Assembly (NCBI GenBank): GCA_023213315.1
Contig: JAKCPI010014226.1
Coordinates: 1 to 64,000, forward strand
Direction of reading: 5' to 3'
Origin: Euborellia annulipes
Taxonomy: Eukaryota; Arthropoda; Insecta; Dermaptera; Anisolabididae
DNA length: 64,000 nucleotides
The position numbers were made by a program, and so were the translations under genes. The notes under the pieces are model-generated. The model saw nothing but the letters and a program-made list of their open reading frames with translations. It was not told the origin of the DNA and searched no databases. Below, piece after piece: positions 33,064 to 43,459 of this stretch. Each line of letters starts with the position of its first letter. Positions within the stretch are counted from its first letter, which is position 1.

Positions 33064-33372
33064 AATTTGACGACGATACTGCTGTCACACAATCGTATCC
33101 AACGAGTTGAAGGTTATGCATTTGCTGGCACATCAAATGTTCGATTGTTGCTCTTGAACAATAATCCAATCCAGCGAGTGGAGACGAATGCCTTTTCCGG
33201 GCTGACTAACGTCGAGCATCTCATCTTCCCATCGGGCATCCGAGTGATTGAGCCTGACGCTTTCGTAGGCCTGGACACCGTAGGACTCCTCAAACTCGCC
33301 TTTATGGACCTGGTCTCCCTGAAAGCGTTCACCTTTCGGGGACTCACCCATGTGCATGTACTCTCTATTCAG
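33064..33372 (+). CDS. LRR protein gene, internal exon
   Basis: Codes 103 residues, phase 0 at both ends. The acceptor is the T-rich tract ending TTTGCAG (33063) and the donor is CAG followed by GTAAAA at 33373. It continues the LRR array with repeats ending in AFAG, AFSG, AFVG and TFRG at about 24-residue spacing. The first residues NLT form a sequon when joined to the upstream GLQ. Asparagine-ladder positions (HNRI, NNPI) are typical of extracellular LRRs. The later repeats are less canonical. Antisense frames over this exon are shadows. Symmetric 0-0 exons would permit exon skipping without a frameshift. Confidence 0.92.
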
Positions 33373-34008
33373 GTAAAATAATGCCTTTTATTTAAAAGCA
33401 AAGAATAAATAAATAAATGCATAGAATACCATTTTTAAGCTTTTTTTTTTTTAATCTGAATTTAGAAGAGTTGATAAATTTTTAAGAGACATGATATCTA
33501 AAAAAAAAAAAAATCTAATTGTTTTTAACTTTTAATTTATGTCTAAAAAAAAAAAAAAAAAAATAAAAAACTTTAGATTCCCAACTTTTAATAAGTAGCT
33601 AGAGTATAGTTTAAAACTTTCAAAAATTATTTTTTTTTTTTATCTTTTTAAAAGGGAATCATGATAGACAAAATTGATTGGAGATTTTCATAATTGAATT
33701 AGGTAAACTTTTTGACAGAGTGCTTGATTAACTATTCTTCATTAGAAAGAAAAATAAAGATTCAAGTAAAAAAAAAATAATGTAAGATGAAAATGTACAC
33801 CTTCTAGTTATTTAAGAGAAGTAAAATAAAAAAATTCTTTAAAAAAATGTATGACAAAGTGTCACGAAGTACTAAGAAATTGAGAAAGATTGGATACAGT
33901 ATAATGAATTGATAGGGGATATCGCTATAGGGATTTTGTGTGATTAAATTTCCTTTTTTTTTTAAATAAAAGCTGATGTTATTTTTAAATTAATTTCCTC
34001 CTTCCCAG
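33373..34008 (+). other. intron of the LRR gene
   Basis: 636 bp from GTAAAA to TCCTCCTTCCCAG. AT-rich with several long A-runs and T-runs (33440, 33501, 33547, 33630). No repeat family was recognised in it. Confidence 0.85.
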
Positions 34009-34533
34009 GAATCCGATCTCGGAGTGATTCGTGCAAACGCCTTCACCGGGATGGTGCTTGTGGGTAATCTAAACATTTTGAACAACAAAATTGACCGAAT
34101 TCAAGAACTGCATATAAAACCGGTAAATCGCATTCGTTATATGCGTCTACACGGAAATCATCTCTTGGAAACGCCAGCCCCAGGTGCTGTTGAGATTTCC
34201 GGCGTGGAGAACTTCAGTGTAGTCAATAATCATTTCCCTTGCGACTGTCACGTGCACACCCTCCTCGAGAGTCCCCTCGCTAACTCCACCACCGGTGATT
34301 TCCTCGCAAGAAACTTTTGTATTTCACCTTTAGAAGTCAATGGCCGGCCAATGTCTGGCCTGGATTTGGAGGCGATTGGCCGATGCCAAGAGCAAGTAAC
34401 CCAGGGTAATTTGGAGGCATCGCATCCTCCACATTCATCGGCATCGTCTATCCGAGGGTCTTCCAGTGCGATTGTTCTCGGAGCTACGTTTGCTGCAATC
34501 ACGCTGGTTTCAATAGCCCTTGTGATCCGATGA
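34009..34533 (+). CDS. LRR protein gene, terminal exon
   Basis: Codes 174 residues and the TGA stop. It starts in phase 0 after TTCCCAG. Two to three final LRRs precede an LRRCT-type cap, with CDC at about residue 76 of the exon and further single cysteines in NFCISP and IGRCQE. Sequons NFS and NST are present. After a Ser/His/Pro-rich stalk the last 20 or so residues are strongly hydrophobic and the chain stops after a single arginine. This fits a GPI-anchor signal better than a signalling tail, although a minimal transmembrane anchor is possible. Together the three exons give 367 residues of an extracellular, probably adhesive or receptor-type, protein. Confidence 0.92.
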   Translation, partial: ESDLGVIRANAFTGMVLVGNLNILNNKIDRIQELHIKPVNRIRYMRLHGNHLLETPAPGAVEISGVENFSVVNNHFPCDCHVHTLLESPLANSTTGDFLARNFCISPLEVNGRPMSGLDLEAIGRCQEQVTQGNLEASHPPHSSASSIRGSSSAIVLGATFAAITLVSIALVIR

Positions 34534-34697
34534 GCACCAGAATCTTCCGTTGCCAAACGTGCCTAACTACGAACGCAAATTGCACCATCATCGGGGCCCA
34601 ACTACTTGTTCAAATTTTCTCAATTCTTTATTTTAAAAGTGCTTCCTTCTTTTACTCTTTGGCCTAAATATAATTTGATTTAAAATGTGAAGTATAA

Positions 34698-34703
34698 AAT
34701 AAA
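34698..34703 (+). promoter_or_regulatory. putative polyadenylation signal of the LRR gene
   Basis: AATAAA 165 bases after the stop codon, the first canonical hexamer downstream, in AT-rich sequence. The implied 3' UTR would be short. Confidence 0.5.
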
Positions 34704-35038
34704 TGAATAACGATTTGTTTATAAAAAAGAAAAGAACAAATATTTGGGTATCCGTTTATTTTTAGTGTAACAAAAGTGGCGAGTTTTTGTTTTTAGAGAC
34801 GAAAAAAATCATTTTACAGACTGGTGCTCACATCATCAGAACGATTTTCGATTCTATATTCCTGAACAAGATTTCGACGTTCAGGTAAGTTTCTCTCTTC
34901 AATCTAAATGACCAACTCTTGAAGAATTGCTTATGAAAATGTTGTTAATTATTATTTAGTGAAATCTATAAGATCAAAAATTTATATGTTAATTAATTCT
35001 ACAGTGTGTCTCTTTGAAGACTTGCTAGAAGACAAAAA
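34704..35038. other. unassigned stretch downstream of the LRR gene
   Basis: Contains CTCACATCATCAGAACG near 34828-34844, which in reverse starts like a hammerhead (CTGATGATG) but lacks a GAAAC partner. Confidence 0.4.
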
Positions 35039-35387
35039 GGTAAACACCCCAGTAGAGGGCCAGGGACCAGTAGATGGCCATTTTGAAAAGAAGATAAAAA
35101 AAAAGAAGAATCCAGGGGGATATTTTGAAATGATTGCATATATTAATACATAAACAAGTTGTGTCTTCTGCTTCATACCGAGCATCAGCGCATCCGTTGT
35201 ATCAATGCATCCATCACAAAAATTTTTTTTGCATCAATACAACGGATGTGCTTATACTCGGAATAGATGCACAGAAGACCCATCTTGTTTATGTATATGC
35301 AATCATTTCAAAATATCCCACTGAATTCTTATTTGTTTATCTTCTTTTCAAAATGCCATCTACTGGTCCATTACTAGGGTGTTTACC
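35039..35387. repeat. foldback element
   Basis: Starts GGTAAACACCCCAGTA and ends TACTAGGGTGTTTACC, with arms of about 165 bp including AGTAGATGGCCATTTTGAAAAG and CTTTTCAAAATGCCATCTACT. The apex has ATACAACGGATG pairing with CATCCGTTGTAT. Short frames on both strands are repeat artefacts. It lies 12 bp from the mariner element, so one may have inserted next to the other. Confidence 0.75.
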
Positions 35388-35399
35388 TTCAAGGCTATT

Positions 35400-35993
35400 C
35401 CAATAAGAACGCCGGTTTTGAGTTTTAAAAAGCGCGAAAGCAGCTGAGAGCGCCCAAAGAAAAATAATAAAATAAAACATATATTTGTGGTAGAAGTTTG
35501 AAACATTTATTGAATTATGAAATACCCATCAAGAGGTTACCAATGGAATAAGAAGACATTGGACAAATGAGCGCCTCGGCTTTTGCGGTATTTCAGTGAT
35601 ACAGTGTTGAATTTCGTCTTTTAAGGCTTCAATCGTTGTGGGTTTGTTTACATAAACTCCAAAGAAAAAAGTTCAAAGGCGTTAAATCGCAAGATCTGTG
35701 AGGCCAATGTAGATCTCCAAAACGAGAAATACAACCAGGAAAAAACTCCTGCAGTAATTCAACAGTTTCTCTGGCTGTATGGCATGTTGCATCATATTTT
35801 GGAATTTTGACACAAAAAAGTTAGTCCCGATAACGAACACCATTCAGGGTTAATGCTTGAAAAGCAAAGCCGAGGCGGTCATTTATCCAAAGTCTTATTC
35901 CATTAATAACCTTATGATATGTACTTCATTATTCAATATATGTTTCAAACTTATGCCACAAATACAAACAGTCAAAACCGGCGTTCTTATTGG
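35400..35993 (-). mobile_element. internally deleted mariner-like element
   Basis: Perfect 22-bp inverted ends beginning CCAATAAGAACGCCGG at 35400, with the complement ending at 35993. The interior carries the C-terminal part of a mariner transposase on the minus strand. The 594-bp length is about half of a full mariner, so the N-terminal half is missing. The target duplication is not clear. Confidence 0.8.
35540..35815 (-). pseudogene. mariner transposase remnant
   Basis: The minus-strand translation gives DATCHTARETVELLQEFF, then FGDLHWPHRSCDLTPLNF and FLWS. These are the second and third catalytic-region motifs of mariner-family DDE/D transposases (expected DGATCHTA and SCDLTPLDFFLWG). 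The frame then shifts. In the next frame KPTTIEALKDEI and ITEIPQ follow, the usual downstream family pattern. The first catalytic D and the DNA-binding domain are absent. It cannot encode an active enzyme. Confidence 0.8.
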
Positions 35994-36194
35994 ATATTAA
36001 TTTATATTGTTGCTTTTAGCAATGTCATCTATGTATCAGGCTACGAACGTTATTTATTATTATTATTTCGGAAATAATAATAAACTAATGATTAATATAT
36101 TAACTTTTTCCAAGGGCTGATAATTACAGTTCACAGGTTATTAGATCTATATAATAGGGAGCTCATTCAATCCCATATCCTTATATAATTAACA

Positions 36195-36425
36195 TCTTCT
36201 TTTTCTTTCTTCGCCTAAATCCTGCGATGCGGGGTCAGCGGGCATGGGTTTTTGCGACCGGGAAGGAATAGAACAGGCTGGCCCGTCGCACGGTCTAACA
36301 CCTGTTGAAAATATAGAAGGGAAGAGACTGGCATGCAAAGAACAGAAGTACTGCCAGTCCCAGCTAGGGCAGCTCGTGGTCGCCATCCACGTACCCACAA
36401 GATGTGAGCCCCTGAGCTTCCTTAC
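36195..36425 (-). mobile_element. RTE-like LINE or derived SINE 3' end
   Basis: Closely similar to 5321-5519, with two small extra blocks. Flanked by ATAATTAACA (36185-36194 and 36426-36435). The tail reads on the plus strand as TCTTCTTTTTCTTTCTTC at 36195-36212. Confidence 0.75.
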
Positions 36426-36435
36426 ATAATTAACA

Positions 36436-36960
36436 ACAAAAATACTAAATATTTTTTAAAATCAAGAATAATAATAATAATAAACGTATTTTTTTTAGTT
36501 TATATAAAGTTAACGTTACATGAGGATATTACATTTATATTCTTTGAATCATGCCTTTAATTTTTAATTCATTCTTCAAGCTTTGGTCAATTAATTCTGT
36601 TACATGTATGTATACGTACGTGATAGTGTGTTTTCAAATAAGACTGTTTATGTAAAATAAAAAAATAAAAAAGAATTGTATTATATAAAAAAACAAAACT
36701 CCGAGAGACCACAAAAATAAAATTTAGAGACTAGAAAAGTGATCTGTATATTATTTTAAATTAGTAGATTGTTAAAATTGTTCTATTTTCTCTTGTTTAT
36801 CCCTTGGGGAGTCAAATATTCATTTAAAAAAAATAATTCTATAAAATTGTATTGTTAAACAATATAAATATATATTAAACAAAAAAAAAAACCAACAATT
36901 TATTTTTATCTTATAGTCAATTCGGAATTTTAAATTAAAAAAAGACATAATAAATAAATT
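36436..36960. other. AT-rich stretch, nothing recognised
   Basis: Only AT-rich low-complexity sequence, including (AAT)n near 36468-36482. Confidence 0.45.
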
Positions 36961-37190
36961 TGAACCCCTCCCCTCAGTGGGTGAGAGGCTAGAGGTGATG
37001 ACAAATGTCAATATTGATAGTCTCAAAGCCAAGGGGCGCAGGTTCGGAACCCAGGCAGTCCGTTGAATATTTGTTTAAATCATTTGGATATCAAATGATA
37101 TAAATAAATGTGCCTGGTCCCGCATATATATCGTAAATAATATTTGTATCGTTTAAAAGTCTATATGGCCTAAGATGCCGAAGACTTAAA
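36961..37190 (+). mobile_element. diverged SINE-1-like copy
   Basis: Retains the box-B-like CAGGTTCGGAACCC, GCAGTCCGTTGAATAT, the ATTTGGATATCAAAT hairpin and the tail GTTTAAAAGTCTATATGGCCTAAGATGCCGAAGACTT. The head (GTGGGTGAGAGGCTAGAGG) differs from the other copies, so this may be a separate subfamily. Confidence 0.6.
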
Positions 37191-37391
37191 AAAAAAATAT
37201 GAACAGATAATGATTAGCTTAATAGATAATTAATTTTTGAAAGAGAAAATTTATTTGAATAAAAAGAATTTGGAGGAATATCTGAATTAATGTTTTCCCT
37301 TGGATCATTTTATTTATTTTTTGTTATAGCCTAATACCCATCTAAATAATCAAAACTAAAAACAAGTACTGAATTTGAAGAAATAAAGAGC

Positions 37392-37476
37392 GGGCAGCCA
37401 GGCAATCAGTCTCCACGATATTATCTCTGTTAAGGAAACACTTTCTTCATTTTATTTCGTGGAGACGTGGCTGCCC
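37392..37476. repeat. short inverted repeat
   Basis: GGGCAGCC...GTCTCCACG at the left and CGTGGAGACGTGGCTGCCC at the right. The arms resemble those around hammerhead elements (GCAGCCAGG), but no hammerhead core lies between them. Confidence 0.5.
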
Positions 37477-37889
37477 AGGAATTTAAAAGCAAGTGATAAC
37501 AATTTCTTAGAAGAGTGTTGATATATAAAGCACAAAATTAAAGAATGAATAGAATTGGTGGAATTTTGAACTTCTCTTATGCTAACAATTTTGTTAGTTG
37601 ACTAACAATTGTAAGCGAAAGCCTCGTAGAAATTTTTGGCGATTAAATTGAAATAAATAATAAATTACGTAGACATACGTAAGTTCTCCCTTTCTATAAA
37701 AAAAATATGCAATTACCATTTTTAAGCAGATGAATTCAATATGAGAAACTTAAATAATTCCTTTTCAAATCTGTATCAGAAATTGAAGGAGGTGGGCTAA
37801 GAATTTGGAAATTTGGGAGAACGAACCCAGCAGGTTTACTAGAAGGTTCTGGACGGTAAAATTTCAATCCCCCCAACCAGGAATGTTTT
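37477..37889. other. unassigned stretch
   Basis: No gene or repeat end was recognised. Confidence 0.45.
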
Positions 37890-38043
37890 ACTTTCTCTTA
37901 CCTATGTATATATGTAATATATATATAGAGAGAAAGTATTGGATTCATGTCAAAAATTCGATGTCGAGATTTTGATGGATCTTCACGTTTTGAGGTCCCC
38001 TGAATCCAAAAAAGTGGTTTTCGCGACATGGTCTGTCTGTCTA
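37890..38043 (+). mobile_element. HPE 5' end fragment
   Basis: Intact 5' hairpin and conserved block as far as GGTCTGTCTGTCTA. It then changes to unrelated sequence, so the 3' four fifths are missing. Confidence 0.85.
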
Positions 38044-39838
38044 TTTGCCTCCTTGTAGTTGGAATAGGAACCTGGACCATTTGATTTGGGTTCTCTAGTT
38101 TAAGTTGAAACATTCGTTGCCATCATAATAAGAAAGTGCCCACTAATTTCAAGGCTCCTGCTTAAAAATATCTATTCGTGTTATCTGTCGGATAAGTTTG
38201 CTAGTTGCGTAGAAGTGAAGAAACCGGCCCTAAATGGAGCTTTTTCGCACTGTTTTAAATCAAATTTATCTCTTTTCTTGTTTCATTTGAAAAATCGATT
38301 GTCAAGTGAATTTTTTTCGTTTTTTTTTTTTTTTTTTTAATTTAAATCAAATATTTTCGCTATTAATTAAATGGAGTAATCGGACTTTTTAATTCGGTTT
38401 AAAAAGAAATAAAAAAAAGTCTCAGGAAATTGAATCCCTTCAAAACGTGACTTTATATAAAAAAAAAAACTAAGATAAAATAACATTTAATGAAATGTAT
38501 TCTTTTTCTTATCGTTTATTTCTTTTTCTCACGTACTTCATCTTAAAAGAATATGCAAATATATAATCATATATTTAAAGGCTAAAAAATATCAACTTTC
38601 ATTAAAGTATTGGAATAAAATTTTATTTTTTTCTTCTTATCTCCTTCTCAGTAAATATGTATATCAAAAATTTTAAAATATAACATATTTATTAATAAAA
38701 CGTTACACGAACCTATAGGTTCGTGTTTCTTATGGCTAATCAAAAATTAAAATAATCTTGGAATAGGTGGCCCTCCAGAAACAAGAGGGTTGAAAGGCCG
38801 ATGCAAGCTATCGGTACTTGATTACTTATTATAAAATACAATTGTGAGACTCTAAAGTCAAAATGGTCACAGCACATGAGTTACTTAAAATTGAAATACA
38901 ATAAAAAAATACAATAATTTTTTGTAAAATACGGGAGGGGGGTGTATGTATTTCATAATAGTCTGATATATAGGTCTATATTAATTGTCCGAAGATTTTC
39001 AGCAGGTGGGAATAATTGAGGGTGAGGGTCAGCAGGAGACGGCCCCGCCAGCTGAAGGGCAACCAATAGGAGAGGGGTGGGGGGGGGGGTTGAAGATGCT
39101 CTATTTATATAAAATTTAAATAAAGTCACTCAGACATCATTCCAAAAACTATTTAAATGGATTCTGGGGACTTCAAAACGAATTTCGACAGCTTCAGTTC
39201 AATTTTTGATTTTTTTTTTAATGATTAGATTAACTTTACTTAACCAAACTAGAGTTTGTTGGCAAGTTAAAAATTCAGATCAAATACCAATATTCAAATA
39301 ATTCGGGGACCTGTCAACGGAGTAGAGCAAGAGTCAACACAGTCGTTGCTATTAAGCAACGGCAAGCGCGGTGAAACCTCGGGTTGGTGACCCAGAGGAA
39401 TCAGCGTGTGGAACATCTCCTGGTGGCCATCGGTAACCTACATGGCTGGGAGGGAGAGCAAATTAAAAAATTCGGAAGAAATTATTGCAATATTGAAGAA
39501 CATTTTAAGAGAAAAATAATTTAAAAAAAAACTATATATATATAATTCGCCAATGTCCGTCTGTCTGTCTGTCACGCTCTATTTAGGCAACTTCCCGTTG
39601 GAATTTTGAAATGAAATTTTATATGCATAAAGAGGACCTTCTCGGGATTACAGGAAAAATATTTTCATCCCAAAATTCCTATAACTTTTTGAGTTATTAA
39701 TTCTTAAAGTTTCGATTTCTCCCATAGGAAATGTATAGAGAAATATTTATGTATTCTTTTCATTTGTGTATTCCATGAATGTAAACAAATCCTCAAGCAG
39801 GCACTGAATTGGAATGGAATAATAATAATTTTCTTTTG
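38044..39838. other. AT-rich intergenic DNA
   Basis: Holds a 20-bp perfect palindrome at 38709-38728 (CACGAACCTATAGGTTCGTG), a G-run at 39079-39089, a GC-richer patch at 39305-39460 (CTCGGGTTGGTGACCCAG) and a segment at 39540-39700 with CCGTCTGTCTGTCTGTCACG that may be an old retroelement piece. No gene was recognised. Confidence 0.45.
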
Positions 39839-39869
39839 GCCCTCGGGGCTTGGCGTAGAGGTTAGCGTC
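39839..39869 (+). mobile_element. SINE-1 5' stub
   Basis: CCCTCGGGGCTTGGCGTAGAGGTTAGCG only. The copy stops inside the tRNA-derived head. Confidence 0.6.
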
Positions 39870-40320
39870 ATGGGGGGACAGCTCTATGGGAAGAATGTTT
39901 ATAAGTTTTTAGTTGTCTGATATGTGGCTAGATGGCAATACTAGACTAGTTAAAAATTTATCCTGTAGAGTTCGTTCCATTCGCCAACAAAATAACATTG
40001 TTTGATGAGTTTAATAACAAATAAAAAAAAAACATTATAAATTTGAATTAAATAAAATTGTAACGTGTCCTACTCAATTAATCACACGCAATTATTGCCC
40101 TTCGTATTTAATATGCCCTACGTGTTTAAAAAATGGGAAAGAAAGAAGTAAGTTCTTAATTTGCTGCTCTTATAATTAAATTTAATTGTAATTTTTTTAC
40201 AATTTGCAATAAATTTTTTAACACTAATTTCTCTTTTTTTCATTTACTGTTCATTTTCAAATAATTGTTTTAATCTTTTTTTTTATTTTATCATACGAAT
40301 AAACATATATATTAATATCA
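39870..40320. other. AT-rich stretch, nothing recognised
   Basis: No supported feature. Confidence 0.45.
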
Positions 40321-40370
40321 AGAGCGGATACAGGGGGGGGTAATTACTCCCTCCCCCCGAGATTTGAAAA
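40321..40370. mobile_element. hAT M1 end fragment
   Basis: AGAGCGGATACAGGGGGGGG and CCCCGAGATTTGAAAA match one end of the family M1 copies. The remainder is absent. Confidence 0.55.
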
Positions 40371-40394
40371 TTAAGTTCAAATGATTAGTAGCCA

Positions 40395-40497
40395 ATTCAA
40401 ATAAAATAAATTTTTCTCGCTTGAGACGGGAAGCGAACGCGGGACCTTAGGCACGAGAAGCTAATGTCTTCTCTCTGAGCCACGGGTCTCCCGCGCA
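40395..40497 (-). mobile_element. SINE-3 (tRNA-derived) head
   Basis: In reverse: GCGGGAGACCCGTGGCTCAG (box A side), then GTCCCGCGTTCGCTTCCCGTCTC (box B GCGTTCGCTTCCC) and GAAAAATTTATTT. Related body sequence is at 48601-48763 and 51985-52110. It is too truncated for a tRNA gene. Confidence 0.55.
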
Positions 40498-40548
40498 AAA
40501 TAATAGGTCGACACGCCTATAGACGGCGCTAAACTTATAAACAATTTT

Positions 40549-41240
40549 ACTTTCTCTTACCTATGTATATATGTAATATATATATAGAGAGAGAAAGTAT
40601 TGGATTCATGTCAAAAATTCGATGTCGAGATTTTGATGGATCTTCACGTTTTGAGGTCCTCTGAATCCAAAAAAGTGGTTTTCGCGACATGGTCTGTCTG
40701 TGGGTGGGTGGGTGGGTGGGTGGGTGTGTGTGTGTGTGTGTGGGTGGGTGTGTGTTCAATTTTAAGGATGAAGGAATTGAGCTACGAGGTTGAAATTTTA
40801 TATTTAAGTTAAACACCCCCCGGGACCGGAAAAATAAGCTTTTAATCAAAATCGGCCAAAGAGTACTAGTACTTTACTGATGTACTTTTTCAGTTTTTTT
40901 CGATTTTCTCAAAATTTGCTCCAACGATTTTTTTTTAAATTCAAAAATCAATTATTTTTTAGATGCTCTTTCAAATGTATATTCTCATTTTGCGATTGAA
41001 ATCTTCTGAAGACCACTTTACTCTTGTGTTTCATAGGAAAGATAGGAAAAATGGTTGCCATGGTAACAAAATATAAATATTTTCCCATACTTATAAATTT
41101 TACATCTGAATTCAAATGTACCGTACTGTCGGGAACTAAATATATTTCGACACGAAAAATCTGGTGTGACAAGCACAGTACACAACTTTCGATTACCGAA
41201 GGTAAGAGAAAGTTGTGTGCTGTGCGCCAGTCACACCAGA
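40549..41240 (+). mobile_element. HPE subfamily A, complete reference-like copy
   Basis: Best uninterrupted plus-orientation copy. 5' hairpin 40549-40600, compound GGGT/GT microsatellite 40701-40755, common body, and 3' hairpin 41160-41240 with the GATTACCGAAGGTAA top and GGTAAGAGAAAGT in its descending arm. T-runs on both sides. Confidence 0.93.
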
Positions 41241-41282
41241 TTTTTTAACCTGGAGCTGTCCCATCTTGATTGTATTATCTGT

Positions 41283-41513
41283 GGTTAGCGTGCTAACCTC
41301 GTATACCAAACGTCCCAGGCAGTCCGATGATTTTATTTAAGCCACTTTGATACCAAATGGCTTAAATAAGAATGCCAGGACCCCAAATAAATATATATTA
41401 TATAAATACGAGTATCGTTTAAAGTCTTAAATGGCCTAAGTTGCCGAAAAGACTGTGTGTATGTGTGTGTGAATGAGAAAAAAGTGTGAGTGTTTAAAAA
41501 AATAAAAAAAAAA
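41283..41513 (+). mobile_element. SINE-1 copy
   Basis: Starts in GGTTAGCGTGCTAACC (box A side) and has lost box B (CCAAACGTCCCAGGCAG). The complete body and 3' tail remain, with GTGTGTATGTGTGTGTG and an A-rich end. Confidence 0.8.
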
Positions 41514-41948
41514 ATTCTTTTGATAATTAAGAAAAAAAGGCGAGGGTCTGTCGCAGGCGGGCGTCGCGGCTAGTAATAAATAAATAGTAGAAACTTATAT
41601 TGGTGGGTGGTTATTTCAATATGTCCAGAGATTCCAGGTCCAGTTTGCGTTCACCTGAAAAAAAAACCTTTATTTACTCGATATAAATAAATATGGTGAA
41701 CTTTTTTTTTTTTTGGCTTTTAATAATTTAATATATTCTTTTTCTAAATGCAAACTTATTCAATATTAAATTTATTTTCACCGAAGCTTGTGTAATATAA
41801 ATTAAAGGCCAACACCACACACAATATTATCTTTTATGTTATTAATTTTTCATGAACAGACTCAATTATATTTCCATGAAAATCCCCTTGAGGTCGTCCA
41901 CTTACGCCCTTGAGAGATAGCTTAAAATGTTTGTTCTTTTTGTTAAGA

Positions 41949-41980
<32 letters not shown>

Positions 41981-42540
41981 CAATTTAATAAAAATGTCCA
42001 ACAATTTTGTAATCATTATAATAAAGAAGATAGGTCCAAACTTTTAATAACTCGTCGAAAACTCTTTTACGAAGTACTAGCTAGCTGCTCAACATGCCTC
42101 TGGTCTCTTGTCTCTTCTCGTAGATCCGTTCGTTGTCTATCTATCTATCTTCGCGAGGCAAAAAATATCCACTTTTAGTGTAATAACTCAAAAACAGGAA
42201 AGGGAGAAATGGAATTTGGAGTATTATTAGTTAGTTCTGGTATATGCTAAATTTTTTGTGTAAATAAAACATTTGCTCTAAGAATGTCTTTAATCAGGCT
42301 GATTGATAATGAAAATATACTTAATTTTCTTTGGTGATAGCCCGGGTCGCAAGAGATCGAGAGCATCAGAGAAGTTCACTTATTCCACACAAGAGGCGCC
42401 ACTGATCAAGAGCGCCTGTTAGTTATGCAAAATATTCCCAAAAGAGATATTTTAATTGCCTATTTAATAGGGATGTGTGAGCAAGGCTAATGTGTGAGGG
42501 AATATTCAAGTTTTAAAAAGAGAGTTAAAATTTTACTTAT
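41514..42540. other. AT-rich stretch
   Basis: The first bases (41539-41580) include GGCGGGCGTCGCGGCTAGTAATAA, a reverse fragment of the 14017 family. A-run at 41953-41980. A possible tRNA-like SINE head (CAGAGGTTCGCTTTCC) lies just beyond, at 42577-42592. No gene was seen. Confidence 0.45.
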
Positions 42541-42809
42541 AATTTTTTTGGACTGTAAAGCTCTGTGCTAGGGGTCAGAGGTTCGCTTTCCGTCTCAAAA
42601 TGTATTCTGTAATCCAAATAATTTTTCAAATCGATTCAGAAGCAGCAAAGCAACCAATTCACACTCTCTAAAAGTTATATATGTAGAGCGATTTTAGAAA
42701 AGTTTACTTGTAATATATTCAGGTGGTGAGATGAATTAGAAATAAAATTTTTTTTATTTTTCTATTTCTCAGAACCTTCAACATGACGTCTGGTTTGCAC
42801 AATTACTCA

Positions 42810-42839
42810 GTTTCGGTCATCTTTTGTGACCATCATCAG
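42810..42839 (-). ncRNA. hammerhead-like motif at palindrome apex
   Basis: Minus strand: CTGATGA, a strong stem II (GGTCA...TGACC), then GAAAC. The usual GTC after it is replaced by TGAG, so a standard minimal helix III and cleavage site are missing. Probably inactive, or a variant with a different helix III. Confidence 0.45.
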
Positions 42840-42900
42840 GCCTAAACTGAGTAATTACGCAAACCAATCGTCAGGTTGAATTCCTGAGAAATCGAAAAAT

Positions 42901-42933
<33 letters not shown>

Positions 42934-42943
42934 ATTTCTAATT

Positions 42944-43427
42944 CCGCGGTTTCCAAACTGGGAGGCGCAGACTAGCCTAAGGGGAGGCGCGAGTTAGCCA
43001 CAGTGAACAATTTTCCAAATGATTGCTAAAATTCTATATAGACCCCGGATCTATAGATCTAATTAAAATAATAAATAAGAATAAATAAAAAAAAATATAT
43101 TTTTATTAAGTTTGGAGGGAAAGTGATGCAGGCTTTACGTGAAACATAATTATAAATGAAAATTTTTAATTTCTTTTACAAAAACGATGTTTTTCTACTC
43201 ATTGTCAGTCTGTTTTGTCTTGTTTTTCGGTCAAGGTTAATAAATTTACTAGGAATTCATTTTTTGAGAGGTATTAACCTTGACCGAAAAACAAGTCAAA
43301 ACAGACTGAGTAGCGAAATAAAAAATTTTAAGTTTGTAATATTTTATAAAACGGAGGGGGGGGGGGAGGCGTTATTCCGTTAAATATTTTTAAGGGAGGC
43401 CTGGTAACATAAGTTTAGAAACCACCG
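42944..43427. mobile_element. hAT-type element, family M5
   Basis: Perfect duplication TTCTAATT (42936-42943 and 43428-43435). Ends CCGCGGTTTCCAAACT and AAGTTTAGAAACCACCG. An internal hairpin has 37-bp arms (CAGTCTGTTTTG...GGTTAATA at 43206-43241 with its complement at 43273-43309). No intact transposase. Confidence 0.85.
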
Positions 43428-43459
43428 TTCTAATTCATTCCCACCACCTGAGTATATTA

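Larger units (their letters stand above)
42711..43459. mobile_element. long palindromic element with hammerhead centre, split by hAT
   Basis: With the hAT element removed the sequence folds end to end. TCAGGTGGTGAGATGAATTAG pairs with CTAATTCATTCCCACCACCTGA. CAACATGACGTCTGGTTTGC pairs with GCAAACCAATCGTCAGGTTG. ATTACTCAGTTT pairs with AAACTGAGTAAT. The apex holds the hammerhead-like core at 42810-42839. A 29-base A-run lies in the right arm. Confidence 0.75.

Noticed and set aside
33114..33357. Minus-strand frames opposite the LRR exons
   Set aside because: They are antisense shadows of well-supported plus-strand LRR coding sequence with splice sites.
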